Shown here: positions 14,901 through 23,186 of the stretch, piece after piece
Layout: the number at the start of each line of letters is the position of its first letter
How positions within the stretch are numbered: position 1 is the stretch's first letter
NCBI GenBank assembly: GCA_028694995.1
Contig: JAQVJU010000004.1
Coordinates: 1 to 36,067 of the forward strand
Length of the DNA: 36,067 bases
Direction: 5' to 3'
Source: Minisyncoccota bacterium
Lineage (GTDB): Bacteria > Patescibacteriota > Minisyncoccia > UBA6257
The notes under the pieces: model-generated
The model's database searches: none
What the model was told of the DNA's origin: nothing
Seen by the model: only the letters and a program-made list of their open reading frames with translations
Translations under genes and position numbers: made by a program

Positions 14901-15074
14901 TTATTTATTATTTAACAAACACAAACTAACTCTTACTTCTTTCTTGTTACCATCACACACAGACTGAAGACCTATCTTTTCTGCCAATCTCTGCGCTTCT
15001 CCTAAGGTAACACCTCCATACTTTGTTCTTTTGTAGATTATTTCTTTAATTTCATTTCTTTCTTTATCTATCAT
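14901..15074 (-). CDS. Small soluble protein of unknown function (57 residues)
   Basis: The protein is 57 residues, charged at the N-terminus (MIDKERNEIKEII), then YGGVTLGEAQRLAEKIGL, and a beta-like end (KKEVRVSLCLL); no family is recognised. The open frame extends upstream to a TTG at 15146, but that TTG is the -35 box of the promoter, so translation cannot begin there. ATG 15074 is chosen because AGAGGT (15087-15082) stands 7 bases before it. The stop is 20 bases before the membrane-protein ATG, and the two are clearly one transcription unit. Confidence 0.65.
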   Translation of the reverse strand: MIDKERNEIKEIIYKRTKYGGVTLGEAQRLAEKIGLQSVCDGNKKEVRVSLCLLNNK

Positions 15075-15117
15075 TTCATTTACCTCTTTTTTAAAATTTT
15101 CAAAGTTCAATACATAT

Positions 15118-15146
15118 ATACTACCACTTTCTAAATAAAATGTCAA
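15118..15146 (-). promoter_or_regulatory. Strong promoter of the two-gene operon
   Basis: A consensus TTGACA (15146-15141), a 17-base spacer and TAGTAT (15123-15118) preceded by TGg, an extended -10. Transcription would start near 15111, immediately after map. No terminator separates map from it, so readthrough from the ribosomal operon is possible too. Confidence 0.8.
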
Positions 15147-15149
15147 TGA

Positions 15150-15902
15150 TTATTGTGTAATCACCAATGGTCCTTTTTTAGTAATTGCTATTGTATGTTC
15201 AAAATGACAAGCTACTTGTCCATTAACAGTTACAAAACTACCATCTTTTAATTCTTTTATCTCTCCGCTTTTAAAAGTTACCATGGGCTCTAAAGCAATA
15301 ACCAATCCTTGTTCTAATTTAAAACCCTGTCCTGGATAGCCAAAATTAAAAACTGATGGATCTTCATGAGGTAAATACCCTACTCCATGACCAACCAGGT
15401 TTTTAATAACTGCCAAACCTTTTTTTTCAATATGTGATTGGATTGCATAGCCAATATCCCCTAGGGTATTGCCTAATTTTGCCGCTTTAATACCTTTATC
15501 CAGAGCTTCTTTAGTTACTTGTATAAGTTTGCGATATTGAGGCTCTATCTTGCCTATGCCTATGGTTATTGCCATATCAGTAAATAATCCTTTGTATTCC
15601 ATGCCCAAATCAAGAGACACAATATCTCCTTGTTTTAATATTATATTCTCTGTTGGAATACCATGAACAATAGTTTCATTAACAGAAACACATAAACTAT
15701 TAGGAAAAGGCTTTTCAGCAAATTCTGGTTGATAATTTAAAAAAGAGGGCTTGCCCCCTATCTTCATAATAGAATCATAGGCTATTTTATCCAATTCTTT
15801 TGCGCTTACACCTTGCTTAGCAGCCTTAGCCACTTTATTCAAGATATTAGACAATTTGCTACCCCCTTCACGCAAAATCCTTATCTCTGAGGCTTTTTTC
15901 AT
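15150..15902 (-). CDS. map: Methionine aminopeptidase, type I
   Basis: MAP removes the initiator methionine from new proteins. The 250-residue protein has the normal type I length, and the five metal ligands are visible: the two aspartates in SLDLGMEYKGLFTDMAIT, the histidine in GHGVGYLPHEDP, and the glutamates in LEPMVTF and HFEHTIAIT. The start ATG overlaps the adk stop by 4 bases. It closes the secY-adk-map end of the ribosomal cluster; infA, rpmJ and the rpsM-rpsK-rpsD-rpoA genes that often follow are not here. Confidence 0.97.
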   Translation of the reverse strand: MKKASEIRILREGGSKLSNILNKVAKAAKQGVSAKELDKIAYDSIMKIGGKPSFLNYQPEFAEKPFPNSLCVSVNETIVHGIPTENIILKQGDIVSLDLGMEYKGLFTDMAITIGIGKIEPQYRKLIQVTKEALDKGIKAAKLGNTLGDIGYAIQSHIEKKGLAVIKNLVGHGVGYLPHEDPSVFNFGYPGQGFKLEQGLVIALEPMVTFKSGEIKELKDGSFVTVNGQVACHFEHTIAITKKGPLVITQ

Positions 15903-16555
15903 TTTAAATGCTTTTTTATCTTAGAAACAATTTCCTCATGAATATCCATTATTAGTCCTTCTCCTTCAACCTCAATCAACATCTTTTTCTTTTTAAAGTA
16001 ATTAATAACTGGAATAATATTTTTTTTAAAAAAATCCATTCTGTTTTTTATTGCCTGAGGATAATCATCACGACGACGAATTAATTTAGCTCCACAATGA
16101 GAGCATTTTTTTAAACCAGGATTTAGTGCTAAAGAAAATTCCCGATGACATTTAGAACAAATTCTTCGATTTAACAATCTATTTGTTACCTCTTTTTCAG
16201 AAGTTCTTAAATAGATAACTAATAATTTCCGTTTACTAAACCAAGATAAAGTTTCTTCTAATATTTTGGCTTCTTCTAAAACCCGAGGGCTGCCTTCAAA
16301 GATAACTCCTTTATCAGAAGGCAAGCTGAGCATTTTATTCAACCAACAATAGGTTACTAACCACAAAGGAACTAATTTACCCTTAATAATTGTCTTAGAA
16401 ATATTTTCTCCAAATAGATCTTTTCTCTTAGCTAAAGCCCTAAGAATATCACCTGTATCAATATTAATTAAAGAATATTTATCTTGCAATAACTCTGCCT
16501 GAGTGCCTTTGCCGCTACCTGAGCGCCCTAATAAGATAATATTAAGAGATTTCAT
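15899..16555 (-). CDS. adk: Adenylate kinase with zinc-type LID
   Basis: Adk converts AMP + ATP to 2 ADP. The 218-residue protein has the P-loop LLGRSGSGKGTQ (8-19), the AMP-site INIDTGDILRAL, and a LID domain with two CxxC pairs (CSKC ... CSHC at about 133-154) that should bind zinc. Two departures from the usual pattern are seen: the loop reads GRSGSGKGT rather than G-x-PGxGKGT, and the DGFPR motif is replaced by EGSPR, with its arginine kept. Activity is still expected, though another nucleoside monophosphate could be the substrate. It overlaps the end of secY by 14 bases and map by 4. Confidence 0.9.
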   Translation of the reverse strand: MKSLNIILLGRSGSGKGTQAELLQDKYSLINIDTGDILRALAKRKDLFGENISKTIIKGKLVPLWLVTYCWLNKMLSLPSDKGVIFEGSPRVLEEAKILEETLSWFSKRKLLVIYLRTSEKEVTNRLLNRRICSKCHREFSLALNPGLKKCSHCGAKLIRRRDDYPQAIKNRMDFFKKNIIPVINYFKKKKMLIEVEGEGLIMDIHEEIVSKIKKHLK

Positions 16556-17813
16556 ATTCTCTCATTATTAATTGTGCTTCCATTGTATCCATGGTTTCCA
16601 TAGCCACAGACACTAAGATTAGAAGTGAAGTCCCGCCTATGGCAAATGTTGTAATCCCAGTAAATTGCTGCATTAATATTGGCAAAATAGCAATAATGCC
16701 TAGAAAAACAGCGCCAAACAAAGTAATCTTATTACTCGTATTCATCAAAAACTGAGTTGTGGTTTTCCCAGGACGATAACCAGGAACAAAGCCGCCTCTT
16801 TTCTGAAGATTCTCTGCTATAGATTCTGGATTAAAAGAAACCATTGTATAGAAAAAAGTAAAAAGAAAAACCAATCCAAAGTAAAGCAATAAATACACCC
16901 ATGACCCTTGATTGAAATTCTTAAAAAGCAAAGCAATTTTCAACAACCAAGGATTTTGAGAACCTGACAGAAATTGACTTATCATTTGAGGAAACATCAA
17001 TATGGAAAGGGCAAAAATAATTGGAATCACTCCAGCCTGATTAATTTTCAAAGGCAAATAGGTTGAAGCCCCGCCATATATCTTTGTGCCCCTAACCTGT
17101 TTAGCATAACTCACTGGAATCCTTCTTTCACCACCAGAAATAAAAACAACACCGATAATAATCATCAAAGCCACGGCAAAAAAAGCAATCATATTTGGCA
17201 TTCGAGAAGGATCAACAGTCACAATAGTTTGTAAAATCTCCCTGGGAAAATCTATCACAATCCCAGAAAAGATTATCAAAGAAATACCATTACCTAATTT
17301 TTGTTCGGTTATCAATTCCCCTATCCACATCAAAAACACTGAAGCGGTAATAATAATAACCAAGCTCCTTATCAAATCCAAAGGACTAGCGATAATAATA
17401 ACTCCCTGCCTATTTAATAAATTTAAAAACCCAAATCCCTGAACAGCTGCCAGAGGAATGGTTAACAAACGAGAATATTGCATATATTTGGCCCTTTCTT
17501 TTTCTGTGCCTTCATAAAACAATTCTTTTAAACTCGGAAAAATCATTGTCAATAATTGCATGATAATTGAAGCGGTAATAAAAGGACTAATACCTAATAA
17601 AGCTATGGAAATATTTTTAAAAGCGCCTCCGGTAAAAACATTAAAAAGACCAAATATTTGATTTGAACTTAAGAAAAGTTGTAATTGATTTACATCTACA
17701 TTAGGCAAAGGAATTGTTGCCATAATTCTAAAAACCACTAATAAAAGAAAAATATTTAATATTTTTTTTCTTAAATCAGGCGAGCGCAATAAAGATAAGA
17801 ATAATTTAAACAT
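16542..17813 (-). CDS. secY: Protein translocase subunit SecY
   Basis: SecY is the channel of the Sec translocon. The protein has 423 residues with ten hydrophobic segments. Recognisable signatures include GLFNVFTGGAFKNISIALLG near 53-72, the plug-adjacent SPFITASIIMQLL (75-87), RRIPVSYAKQ on the cytoplasmic side, and NPESIAENLQKRGGFVPGYRPG (about 332-353, split as NPESIAENLQK and RGGFVPGYRPG), the ribosome- and SecA-binding loop. It lies 5 bases after rplO, the classic spc position. Confidence 0.97.
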   Translation of the reverse strand: MFKLFLSLLRSPDLRKKILNIFLLLVVFRIMATIPLPNVDVNQLQLFLSSNQIFGLFNVFTGGAFKNISIALLGISPFITASIIMQLLTMIFPSLKELFYEGTEKERAKYMQYSRLLTIPLAAVQGFGFLNLLNRQGVIIIASPLDLIRSLVIIITASVFLMWIGELITEQKLGNGISLIIFSGIVIDFPREILQTIVTVDPSRMPNMIAFFAVALMIIIGVVFISGGERRIPVSYAKQVRGTKIYGGASTYLPLKINQAGVIPIIFALSILMFPQMISQFLSGSQNPWLLKIALLFKNFNQGSWVYLLLYFGLVFLFTFFYTMVSFNPESIAENLQKRGGFVPGYRPGKTTTQFLMNTSNKITLFGAVFLGIIAILPILMQQFTGITTFAIGGTSLLILVSVAMETMDTMEAQLIMREYEIS

Positions 17814-17818
17814 TGTAT

Positions 17819-18262
17819 TTATTTTTGAATTTTCCCTCCAGCCTTTTCTATGGCTTCTTTGGCTTTTTGGGAAACTAAAAGATTTTTAATTGTATAGCTT
17901 TGAGTTAAAGGCATACTGCCTAATATTTTAACCAATTGTTGTTTGCTTTTCATTCTTAAAAGCAATCCTGCCTTTTCTAATTTTGCCGGAGTAATTATTC
18001 CTCCTTGAGGAAAATGAGTCACTATACTTTCTAATTTTACAATAACTGGAGATTCTTTTAAAGGGCTAAAATGAACCCCTCTTTTTTTAGGAAATTTTAA
18101 TATCATCTCTCTTATCTGAGGTTTTATCTTAGCGCCAGCTCTGGATTTTTGTCCTTTTTGCCCTTTGCCTGAATAACCTCCTCTTTTACCACCACGACCA
18201 ACTCTTCTTTTCTTTTTCTGAGAAGATTTAGTATTTATTCTACTAAGCTGGTGTATTTGCAT
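17819..18262 (-). CDS. rplO: 50S ribosomal protein L15
   Basis: L15 is a late-assembly 50S protein. The 147-residue sequence has the basic glycine-rich N-terminus VGRGGKRGGYSGKGQKGQKS (about 22-41) and the C-terminal GG block near the end (EKAGGKIQK). Its start lies inside rpsE (20-base overlap), leaving no room for rpmD (L30), which sits here in most bacteria. Start chosen: ATG 18262, giving the expected MQIHQL opening. Confidence 0.97.
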   Translation of the reverse strand: MQIHQLSRINTKSSQKKKRRVGRGGKRGGYSGKGQKGQKSRAGAKIKPQIREMILKFPKKRGVHFSPLKESPVIVKLESIVTHFPQGGIITPAKLEKAGLLLRMKSKQQLVKILGSMPLTQSYTIKNLLVSQKAKEAIEKAGGKIQK

Positions 18263-18767
18263 GGTTTTTATCTGATTTTACTATTGGTTTTTTCTCTTTT
18301 TCCAGATTCTTTAATTTAGACAAGGCTAAAATAGTAGCCCGAGCATTATTAATCGCATTACTAGTATTGCCTAAAATCTTAGCAATCGCATTAGGCACAT
18401 TAGCCAGTTTTAATACAGTTCTCGCTGCTCCACCAGCAATAATCCCTTTTCCTTCCCTAGCTGGTTTAATAATCACCTTTGCTGCCTTGTATTTGGCTGT
18501 AATCTCATGAGGAATAGTTTCATTAACTATCGGTACTGTAATCAAGTTTTTTTTAGCTTTAGTACTTGCTTTTTGTATTGCCTGAGAAACATCTTTGCCT
18601 TTATCAACGCCAACCCCAACTTGGTTTTTTTCTTTATCACCCACTACAACTGTAGCTCGAAAACTCAAACGTTTACCCCCAGCCACAACCCGGGTCACCC
18701 GAGCAATATCCAAAACAACCTCTTCCATCTTGTTTTTATCAAATTGTCTTTTTTTTACAAATGCCAT
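18243..18767 (-). CDS. rpsE: 30S ribosomal protein S5
   Basis: S5 takes part in decoding accuracy and mRNA unwinding. Of 174 residues, RVTRVVAGGKRLSFRATVVV (about 24-43) is the N-terminal RNA-binding signature and GKGIIAGGAARTVLKLANV is the C-terminal fold. The basic tail KSDKNHANTPA runs over the rplO start. Gap to rplR is 10 bases. Confidence 0.97.
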   Translation of the reverse strand: MAFVKKRQFDKNKMEEVVLDIARVTRVVAGGKRLSFRATVVVGDKEKNQVGVGVDKGKDVSQAIQKASTKAKKNLITVPIVNETIPHEITAKYKAAKVIIKPAREGKGIIAGGAARTVLKLANVPNAIAKILGNTSNAINNARATILALSKLKNLEKEKKPIVKSDKNHANTPA

Positions 18768-18777
18768 AATGTGTAAT

Positions 18778-19134
18778 TTAAAATATTAAACCTCCTTTTC
18801 TGGCTTTTTCTGCCAAAGCCTTTACTCTACCTTGATATCTATACCCTGCTCTATCAAAAACAACTTTTTGTATTTTTTTTGCCTTGGCTTTTTCCGCTAT
18901 CAATTCACCTAATTTTTCTGCTATTTCTGTTTTTTTACTTTTATCCTTGGTTTTAATTTCAGAATCAATCACTGAAACAAGAGTTTGTCTTTTTTCATCA
19001 TCAATAATCTGCGCTGAAATATGCCTATTTGATTTAAAAACACAAAGACGAGGTCTTTCTTTTGTCCCTTTAATCTTTGCTCTGACTTTTTTATGTCTTT
19101 GTTGTCTTTGTTTTTGTTTAATCTTTGTTGTCAT
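18778..19134 (-). CDS. rplR: 50S ribosomal protein L18
   Basis: L18 binds 5S rRNA with L5. The 118-residue protein has the basic N-terminus [20 protein letters not shown], then [20 protein letters not shown] and [20 protein letters not shown] near the C-terminus, the family signature. Standard position between rplF and rpsE. Confidence 0.97.
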   Translation of the reverse strand: MTTKIKQKQRQQRHKKVRAKIKGTKERPRLCVFKSNRHISAQIIDDEKRQTLVSVIDSEIKTKDKSKKTEIAEKLGELIAEKAKAKKIQKVVFDRAGYRYQGRVKALAEKARKGGLIF

Positions 19135-19148
19135 TTTATTTTAAAAAA

Positions 19149-19694
19149 TTATTCTCCAGAACCAACAACTTTCTTACCAGCTTTTCTCAAGATTTTCTCT
19201 CCAACATAATAAATACCCTTACCTTTATACGGCTCTACTGGTCTTTTTGATTTAATCAAAGCGGCTAATTGACCTACCTTTTCTCTAGATATTCCACTAA
19301 TGGTAATGATGTTTTTTTCCACTTTAACTTCTAAATCTTCAGGTAAAGGAATGATAATTGGATGACTATAACCTAACTTTAAATTCAAATCTTTGCCTTC
19401 TATATTTGCCTGATAACCAACACCATTAATTTCTAATTGTTTGGTAAATCCTTCTTCTACCCCTTTGATTAAATTATCAATCCTTGATCTTAAAGTACCC
19501 CATCTTATAGCTGTATCTTTTTGCTGTTTAATCGGAGTGATATAAACCATATTTTCTTTTATTTCTGTATTAAAATCACCATTAAGACTTATTGAATCTT
19601 CGCCTTTTGGTCCCTTAGCTTTCATTTCTTTGTTTTCCAAACTCAGAGAAACAGTTTCTGGAACAATAATTGGTTTTTTACCTATTCTAGACAT
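19149..19694 (-). CDS. rplF: 50S ribosomal protein L6
   Basis: L6 sits at the base of the stalk near the sarcin-ricin loop. The 181-residue protein starts MSRIGKKPI and has two duplicated folds; the C-terminal signature KRPVEPYKGKGIYYVGE (about 150-166) is present. It lies 27 bases after rpsH and 14 before rplR. Confidence 0.97.
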   Translation of the reverse strand: MSRIGKKPIIVPETVSLSLENKEMKAKGPKGEDSISLNGDFNTEIKENMVYITPIKQQKDTAIRWGTLRSRIDNLIKGVEEGFTKQLEINGVGYQANIEGKDLNLKLGYSHPIIIPLPEDLEVKVEKNIITISGISREKVGQLAALIKSKRPVEPYKGKGIYYVGEKILRKAGKKVVGSGE

Positions 19695-19721
19695 AATTGT
19701 TTTAAATTCAATTAAATAAAA

Positions 19722-20138
19722 TTACCATATTTCTAATAAAACTTCGCCTCCCATTTTTAATTTCTTTGCTTCCAAATCAGCTAAAACTCCTTTAGAAGTT
19801 GATAAAATCCTAATCCCCAGTCCTTTTTTAAAAGGCCAAATCTCTTTTGATTTCAAATATACCCTCTTAGAAGGCTTGGAAATTCTTTTTATTTCTGAGA
19901 TTTTAGGTTGACCATCTTTATCATACTTAATTTGAATTTCAATAAATTTCTTATCCATTCCTGATTGAGAGTTTTTTGTTTTTTTCTTTACTTGCTCAAT
20001 TCCTTGAATATATCCATGCTTTAGCAAAGCCTTAAGAATCTCCATCTTTATCTCAGAATAAGGAACCAGAACGGTTGTTTTTTTAACCGCTTGGGCATTG
20101 CGAATCCTTGTTAACATATCAGCTATTGGATCTGTCAT
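19722..20138 (-). CDS. rpsH: 30S ribosomal protein S8
   Basis: S8 is a primary 16S rRNA binder in the central domain. The protein of 138 residues opens MTDPIADMLTRIRNAQ and ends with GLGIRILSTSKGVLADLEAK and GGEVLLEIW. There is a short lysine-rich insertion near 47-58 (KKKTKNSQSG). In E. coli S8 also represses the spc operon; no such site could be identified here. Confidence 0.97.
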   Translation of the reverse strand: MTDPIADMLTRIRNAQAVKKTTVLVPYSEIKMEILKALLKHGYIQGIEQVKKKTKNSQSGMDKKFIEIQIKYDKDGQPKISEIKRISKPSKRVYLKSKEIWPFKKGLGIRILSTSKGVLADLEAKKLKMGGEVLLEIW

Positions 20139-20170
20139 ATATATTAGTGAATTAAGATATTAAAATAAAT

Positions 20171-20356
20171 TTACCAACTGGATTTTTTAACTCCAGGAAT
20201 CTTTCCCTGAGTGGCTAACTCTCTAAAGCAAATGCGACAAAGACCAAAATCTCTCATATAGGCTCTGGTCCTTCCGCAACGCCAACATCGCCTCACCTTA
20301 CGTGAAGAATATTTGGGTTTTTTTCTTGATCTTGCGATTACTGATTTTTTGGCCAT
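20171..20356 (-). CDS. rpsZ: 30S ribosomal protein S14, zinc-binding (type Z)
   Basis: At 61 residues this is the short zinc form of S14, with C24-x2-C27 and C40-x2-C43. It assembles late in the 30S head. The start overlaps the rplE stop by 19 bases in another frame. The longer zinc-free form is absent from the window. Confidence 0.96.
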   Translation of the reverse strand: MAKKSVIARSRKKPKYSSRKVRRCWRCGRTRAYMRDFGLCRICFRELATQGKIPGVKKSSW

Positions 20357-20904
20357 AATAAAGGAAATCCTAATAATTTATATAATTCTATTGCTTGCTC
20401 TTTATTTTTTGCATTAGTGACAAAAGTCACTTCCAAACCAAATATTGGAACATTTTGTATTTGCCCTGTTTCTGGGAAAACGCTAAATTCTCTAATACCA
20501 TAACTTAAATTCCCTTGTCCATCAATGTTTTTTAAAGGAATACCCCAGAAATCTCTTGTTCTTGGCAAAACCAAATTAATAAATCTGAATATAAAATCTT
20601 CCATTCTTTGTCCTCTTAAGGTGACTTTTAAACCTATGGGCATACCTTCTCTAAGTTTAAAACTGGCAATTGATTTTCTAGCTGGTCTTATTGATGGTTT
20701 TTGTCCAGTAATCATTGCCATTACTTCAGAAATTTTTTCAACTAACCCCTTATTATCTTTAGAGGCAATTGTTAAACGACCAATGCCAACATTAACCACA
20801 ACCTTGGTAATCTTAGGTACGGCTAAATCACTAGCCAGATTAAACTTCTTTTTCATTTCTGGCACTACTGTTTTATTAAATTGGTTTTTATAATCAAATT
20901 TCAT
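20338..20904 (-). CDS. rplE: 50S ribosomal protein L5
   Basis: L5 binds 5S rRNA and touches the P-site tRNA. The 188-residue protein has [13 protein letters not shown] (32-44), [20 protein letters not shown] and a C-terminal fold with [14 protein letters not shown]. It ends LLWPKNQ inside the start of the S14 gene. Gap to rplX is 5 bases. Confidence 0.97.
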   Translation of the reverse strand: MKFDYKNQFNKTVVPEMKKKFNLASDLAVPKITKVVVNVGIGRLTIASKDNKGLVEKISEVMAMITGQKPSIRPARKSIASFKLREGMPIGLKVTLRGQRMEDFIFRFINLVLPRTRDFWGIPLKNIDGQGNLSYGIREFSVFPETGQIQNVPIFGLEVTFVTNAKNKEQAIELYKLLGFPLLWPKNQ

Positions 20905-20909
20905 AAAAT

Positions 20910-21218
20910 TTATGCTATTTTAGAATTGCATTTTTTACAAATCCTATACTTATTCTTGCCGTCTTTTATAAAATTAACCCGGGTTGGTTTTTTACAATGA
21001 GGACAAATCAACATCACATTAGCTCGGGCAATCGGACGAGGCACAGATATAATTTCACCTTTTTCTCCTGTTTTTTTTGCCCTTTGAATTTTTTTTACCA
21101 AATTCAAAGACTCAACAACAACCTTATCTTCAGAAGGCAAGGTTTTTATAATCTTTCCTGTTTTTCCCCTATCTTTACCTTTTTTTATTATTACTAAATC
21201 TCCTTTTTTAATATTCAT
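20910..21218 (-). CDS. rplX: 50S ribosomal protein L24
   Basis: L24 starts 50S assembly. The 102-residue protein has the KOW motif at the N-terminus (IKKGDLVIIKKGKDRGKTGK) and two CxxC pairs in its C-terminal part (CPHC and CKKC), which may bind zinc. Standard position between L14 and L5. Confidence 0.96.
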   Translation of the reverse strand: MNIKKGDLVIIKKGKDRGKTGKIIKTLPSEDKVVVESLNLVKKIQRAKKTGEKGEIISVPRPIARANVMLICPHCKKPTRVNFIKDGKNKYRICKKCNSKIA

Positions 21219-21224
21219 AATTTT

Positions 21225-21593
21225 CTATACTAATTCTGGGGCTAAAGCCGCTACTTTGGTAAATCCTTTTTCTCTTATTTCTCTTGGAATTGGTCCAAAA
21301 ATACGATTACCTACTGGCTCTTTCTTGTCATTAACAATAACTGCTGCATTTTCATCAAAGCGGATATAGCTTCCATCTTTTCTACGAAAAGCTTTTTTTT
21401 GTCGCACAATTAAAGCCTTGACCACTGCTTTTTTCTTTATCTCTTTTCGAGGTTCAGCAACCCGGACCGAAGCCACTACAATATCACCTATCTGAGCATA
21501 TCTTCTCTTGCTACCTCCTAAAACTTTAAAACAGCGAACTATCTTAGCGCCACTATTATCAATAACCTTTAAAATTGTTTGCGGTTGAATCAT
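21225..21593 (-). CDS. rplN: 50S ribosomal protein L14
   Basis: L14 lies at the subunit interface. It has the usual 122 residues, the opening [17 protein letters not shown] and the signature [20 protein letters not shown] in the middle; the C-terminus [12 protein letters not shown] is typical. It is 7 bases after rpsQ. Confidence 0.98.
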   Translation of the reverse strand: MIQPQTILKVIDNSGAKIVRCFKVLGGSKRRYAQIGDIVVASVRVAEPRKEIKKKAVVKALIVRQKKAFRRKDGSYIRFDENAAVIVNDKKEPVGNRIFGPIPREIREKGFTKVAALAPELV

Positions 21594-21600
21594 TTTGACT

Positions 21601-21861
21601 TTATAAAATATTGATGACTTTCCATCTTTTATCTTTAGAGATCGGCCTTGTTTCTTCTATAATTACCTTATCACCTATTTGACATTGTTTTTTCTCATCA
21701 TGAGCTTTAAAATTCTTAAAAACCTGAAAGTGTTTTTTATACTTAGGATGCAATTTCAATCTTGAAACTTTAACCACTACAGTCTTTTCCATTTTATTTG
21801 AAACAACCTCTCCTTTTAGAGTTCTCTTCTTGCTTTTAGGTTTATTTGTATTTTTCTCCAT
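21601..21861 (-). CDS. rpsQ: 30S ribosomal protein S17
   Basis: S17 is an early-binding 16S protein. The 86-residue protein has the OB-fold sequence [20 protein letters not shown] (about 15-34), then [10 protein letters not shown] and the signature [20 protein letters not shown] short lysine-rich N-terminal extension is present. It begins 4 bases after rpmC ends. Confidence 0.96.
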   Translation of the reverse strand: MEKNTNKPKSKKRTLKGEVVSNKMEKTVVVKVSRLKLHPKYKKHFQVFKNFKAHDEKKQCQIGDKVIIEETRPISKDKRWKVINIL

Positions 21862-21865
21862 AAAA

Positions 21866-22066
21866 TTAATCTATAATTTGAGATTTTTCATTTAGAATAG
21901 TTAAAATACGAGCAATGTCTTTTTTTAAAACACGCACTAGACGCACATTCTTTACCTTACCGCTAGCTAAATTAAATCTCAACTCTCTTAATTTCTTTTG
22001 AGATTCAGAGAGTAATAGATTTAACTCTTCGTTTGATTTCTGACGTAAGTCTTTAGTTTTAACCAT
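21866..22066 (-). CDS. rpmC: 50S ribosomal protein L29
   Basis: L29 is a two-helix protein at the exit tunnel and part of the SRP and trigger-factor docking area. Its 66 residues include [20 protein letters not shown] and the signature [20 protein letters not shown]. Standard position between rplP and rpsQ. Confidence 0.95.
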   Translation of the reverse strand: MVKTKDLRQKSNEELNLLLSESQKKLRELRFNLASGKVKNVRLVRVLKKDIARILTILNEKSQIID

Positions 22067-22084
22067 TGTTTGTTTTAAAATTCA

Positions 22085-22495
22085 TTACTTCTTAACAATA
22101 GATGTTTTTATAGGTAACTTGGAATTAGCCAAACGAAAAGCCTCTTTAGCTTTAGCAAAAGAAACTCCATCTATTTCAAAAAGAATCCTTCCTGGTTTTA
22201 CTGGACAAACATAAAATTCCACTGCTCCTTTGCCCCCGCCCATAGGCACTTCAGGAGATTTCCTAGTTATCGGCTTATCTGGAAACACTCTCATCCAAAC
22301 CTTACCTTCTTTTTGCAAAGACCTAGCAATGGCCCTTCGTGCTGATTCTATTTGCTGTGAAGAAAGCCAAGTTTCTTCTAAAGCCTTTAAACCAAAACTG
22401 CCAAAGGTAATATGAATCCCTCGAGTATCTCTTTGACGGAATCTGCCTCGTCCTTTGTGCGTCTTTCGATGTTTTACTTTTTTTGGCATTAACAT
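22085..22495 (-). CDS. rplP: 50S ribosomal protein L16
   Basis: L16 contacts the A-site tRNA and 5S rRNA region. The 136-residue protein opens MLMPKKVKHRKTHKGRGRF, with ATG 22495 preferred over 22489 because L16 proteins normally begin M-L-x-P. MGGGKGAVEFYVCPVKPGRI carries the GxGKG motif. It lies 13 bases after rpsC. Confidence 0.97.
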   Translation of the reverse strand: MLMPKKVKHRKTHKGRGRFRQRDTRGIHITFGSFGLKALEETWLSSQQIESARRAIARSLQKEGKVWMRVFPDKPITRKSPEVPMGGGKGAVEFYVCPVKPGRILFEIDGVSFAKAKEAFRLANSKLPIKTSIVKK

Positions 22496-22508
22496 AGCAT
22501 TTCAATAA

Positions 22509-23165
22509 TTAAATCTTATTATCTTCTGACTGAGAAAACTTTTCTCCCTTATTAATCCAAACCTTAATTCCAATCGTACCATAAGTGCAATGAGCCTCAG
22601 CTTTTCCATAATCAATATCTGCTCTTAAAGTAGAAAGAGGCAATGTGCCTTGTTTTAACCATTCATTACGAGCTATTTCTATTCCATCTAATCTACCAGA
22701 AACCATAATCTTAGCTCCAAAAACTTTTTTATGCTGCATTATCTTGCTTAATTGTTGCTTTAACACTCGCCGATAAGGCATTCTCTTTTCTATATCTTCA
22801 GCAATATTTTGAGCCACCACTTGAGCTGAAATTTCCGGGTGTCTCACTTCTTCTACGGAAATATTAATATTCAAATCAGTTTTCAAAATCTTTTTAAGAC
22901 CTTTTTGCAAAGCTTCAATGCCTTGTCCTTGACGCCCTATTAAAAGACCTGGTCGGGCAGTGGCAATAATAATTTTAATATCCTTAGTTTTCCTTTCTAT
23001 GATAATAGACTCAATTCGGCTAGCCTTTGCTTTTTTAAAAATAAATTCTCTGATTTTATGATCTTCTTCTAATAATCTGGCTGCGTCTTTCAAATTAAAC
23101 CATCGGGATTCCCATCCTTTATTCAAGCCTAACCTATAAAACTTTGGATTAATTTTCTTTCCCAT
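22509..23165 (-). CDS. rpsC: 30S ribosomal protein S3
   Basis: S3 lines the mRNA entry pore. Of 218 residues, the KH domain is visible with IIATARPGLLIGRQGQGIEA (about 65-84), and the C-terminal domain has the signature KVFGAKIMVSGRLDGIEIAR followed by ADIDYGKAEAHCTYGTIGIK. It is 21 bases after rplV. Confidence 0.97.
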   Translation of the reverse strand: MGKKINPKFYRLGLNKGWESRWFNLKDAARLLEEDHKIREFIFKKAKASRIESIIIERKTKDIKIIIATARPGLLIGRQGQGIEALQKGLKKILKTDLNINISVEEVRHPEISAQVVAQNIAEDIEKRMPYRRVLKQQLSKIMQHKKVFGAKIMVSGRLDGIEIARNEWLKQGTLPLSTLRADIDYGKAEAHCTYGTIGIKVWINKGEKFSQSEDNKI

Positions 23166-23186
23166 AACTAAATGTTAAATTCTTTT

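Noticed and set aside
22323-22505. A 60-codon minus-strand open frame over the start of rplP
   Set aside because: Out-of-frame reading of L16; the composition is that of a frame-shifted basic ribosomal protein.
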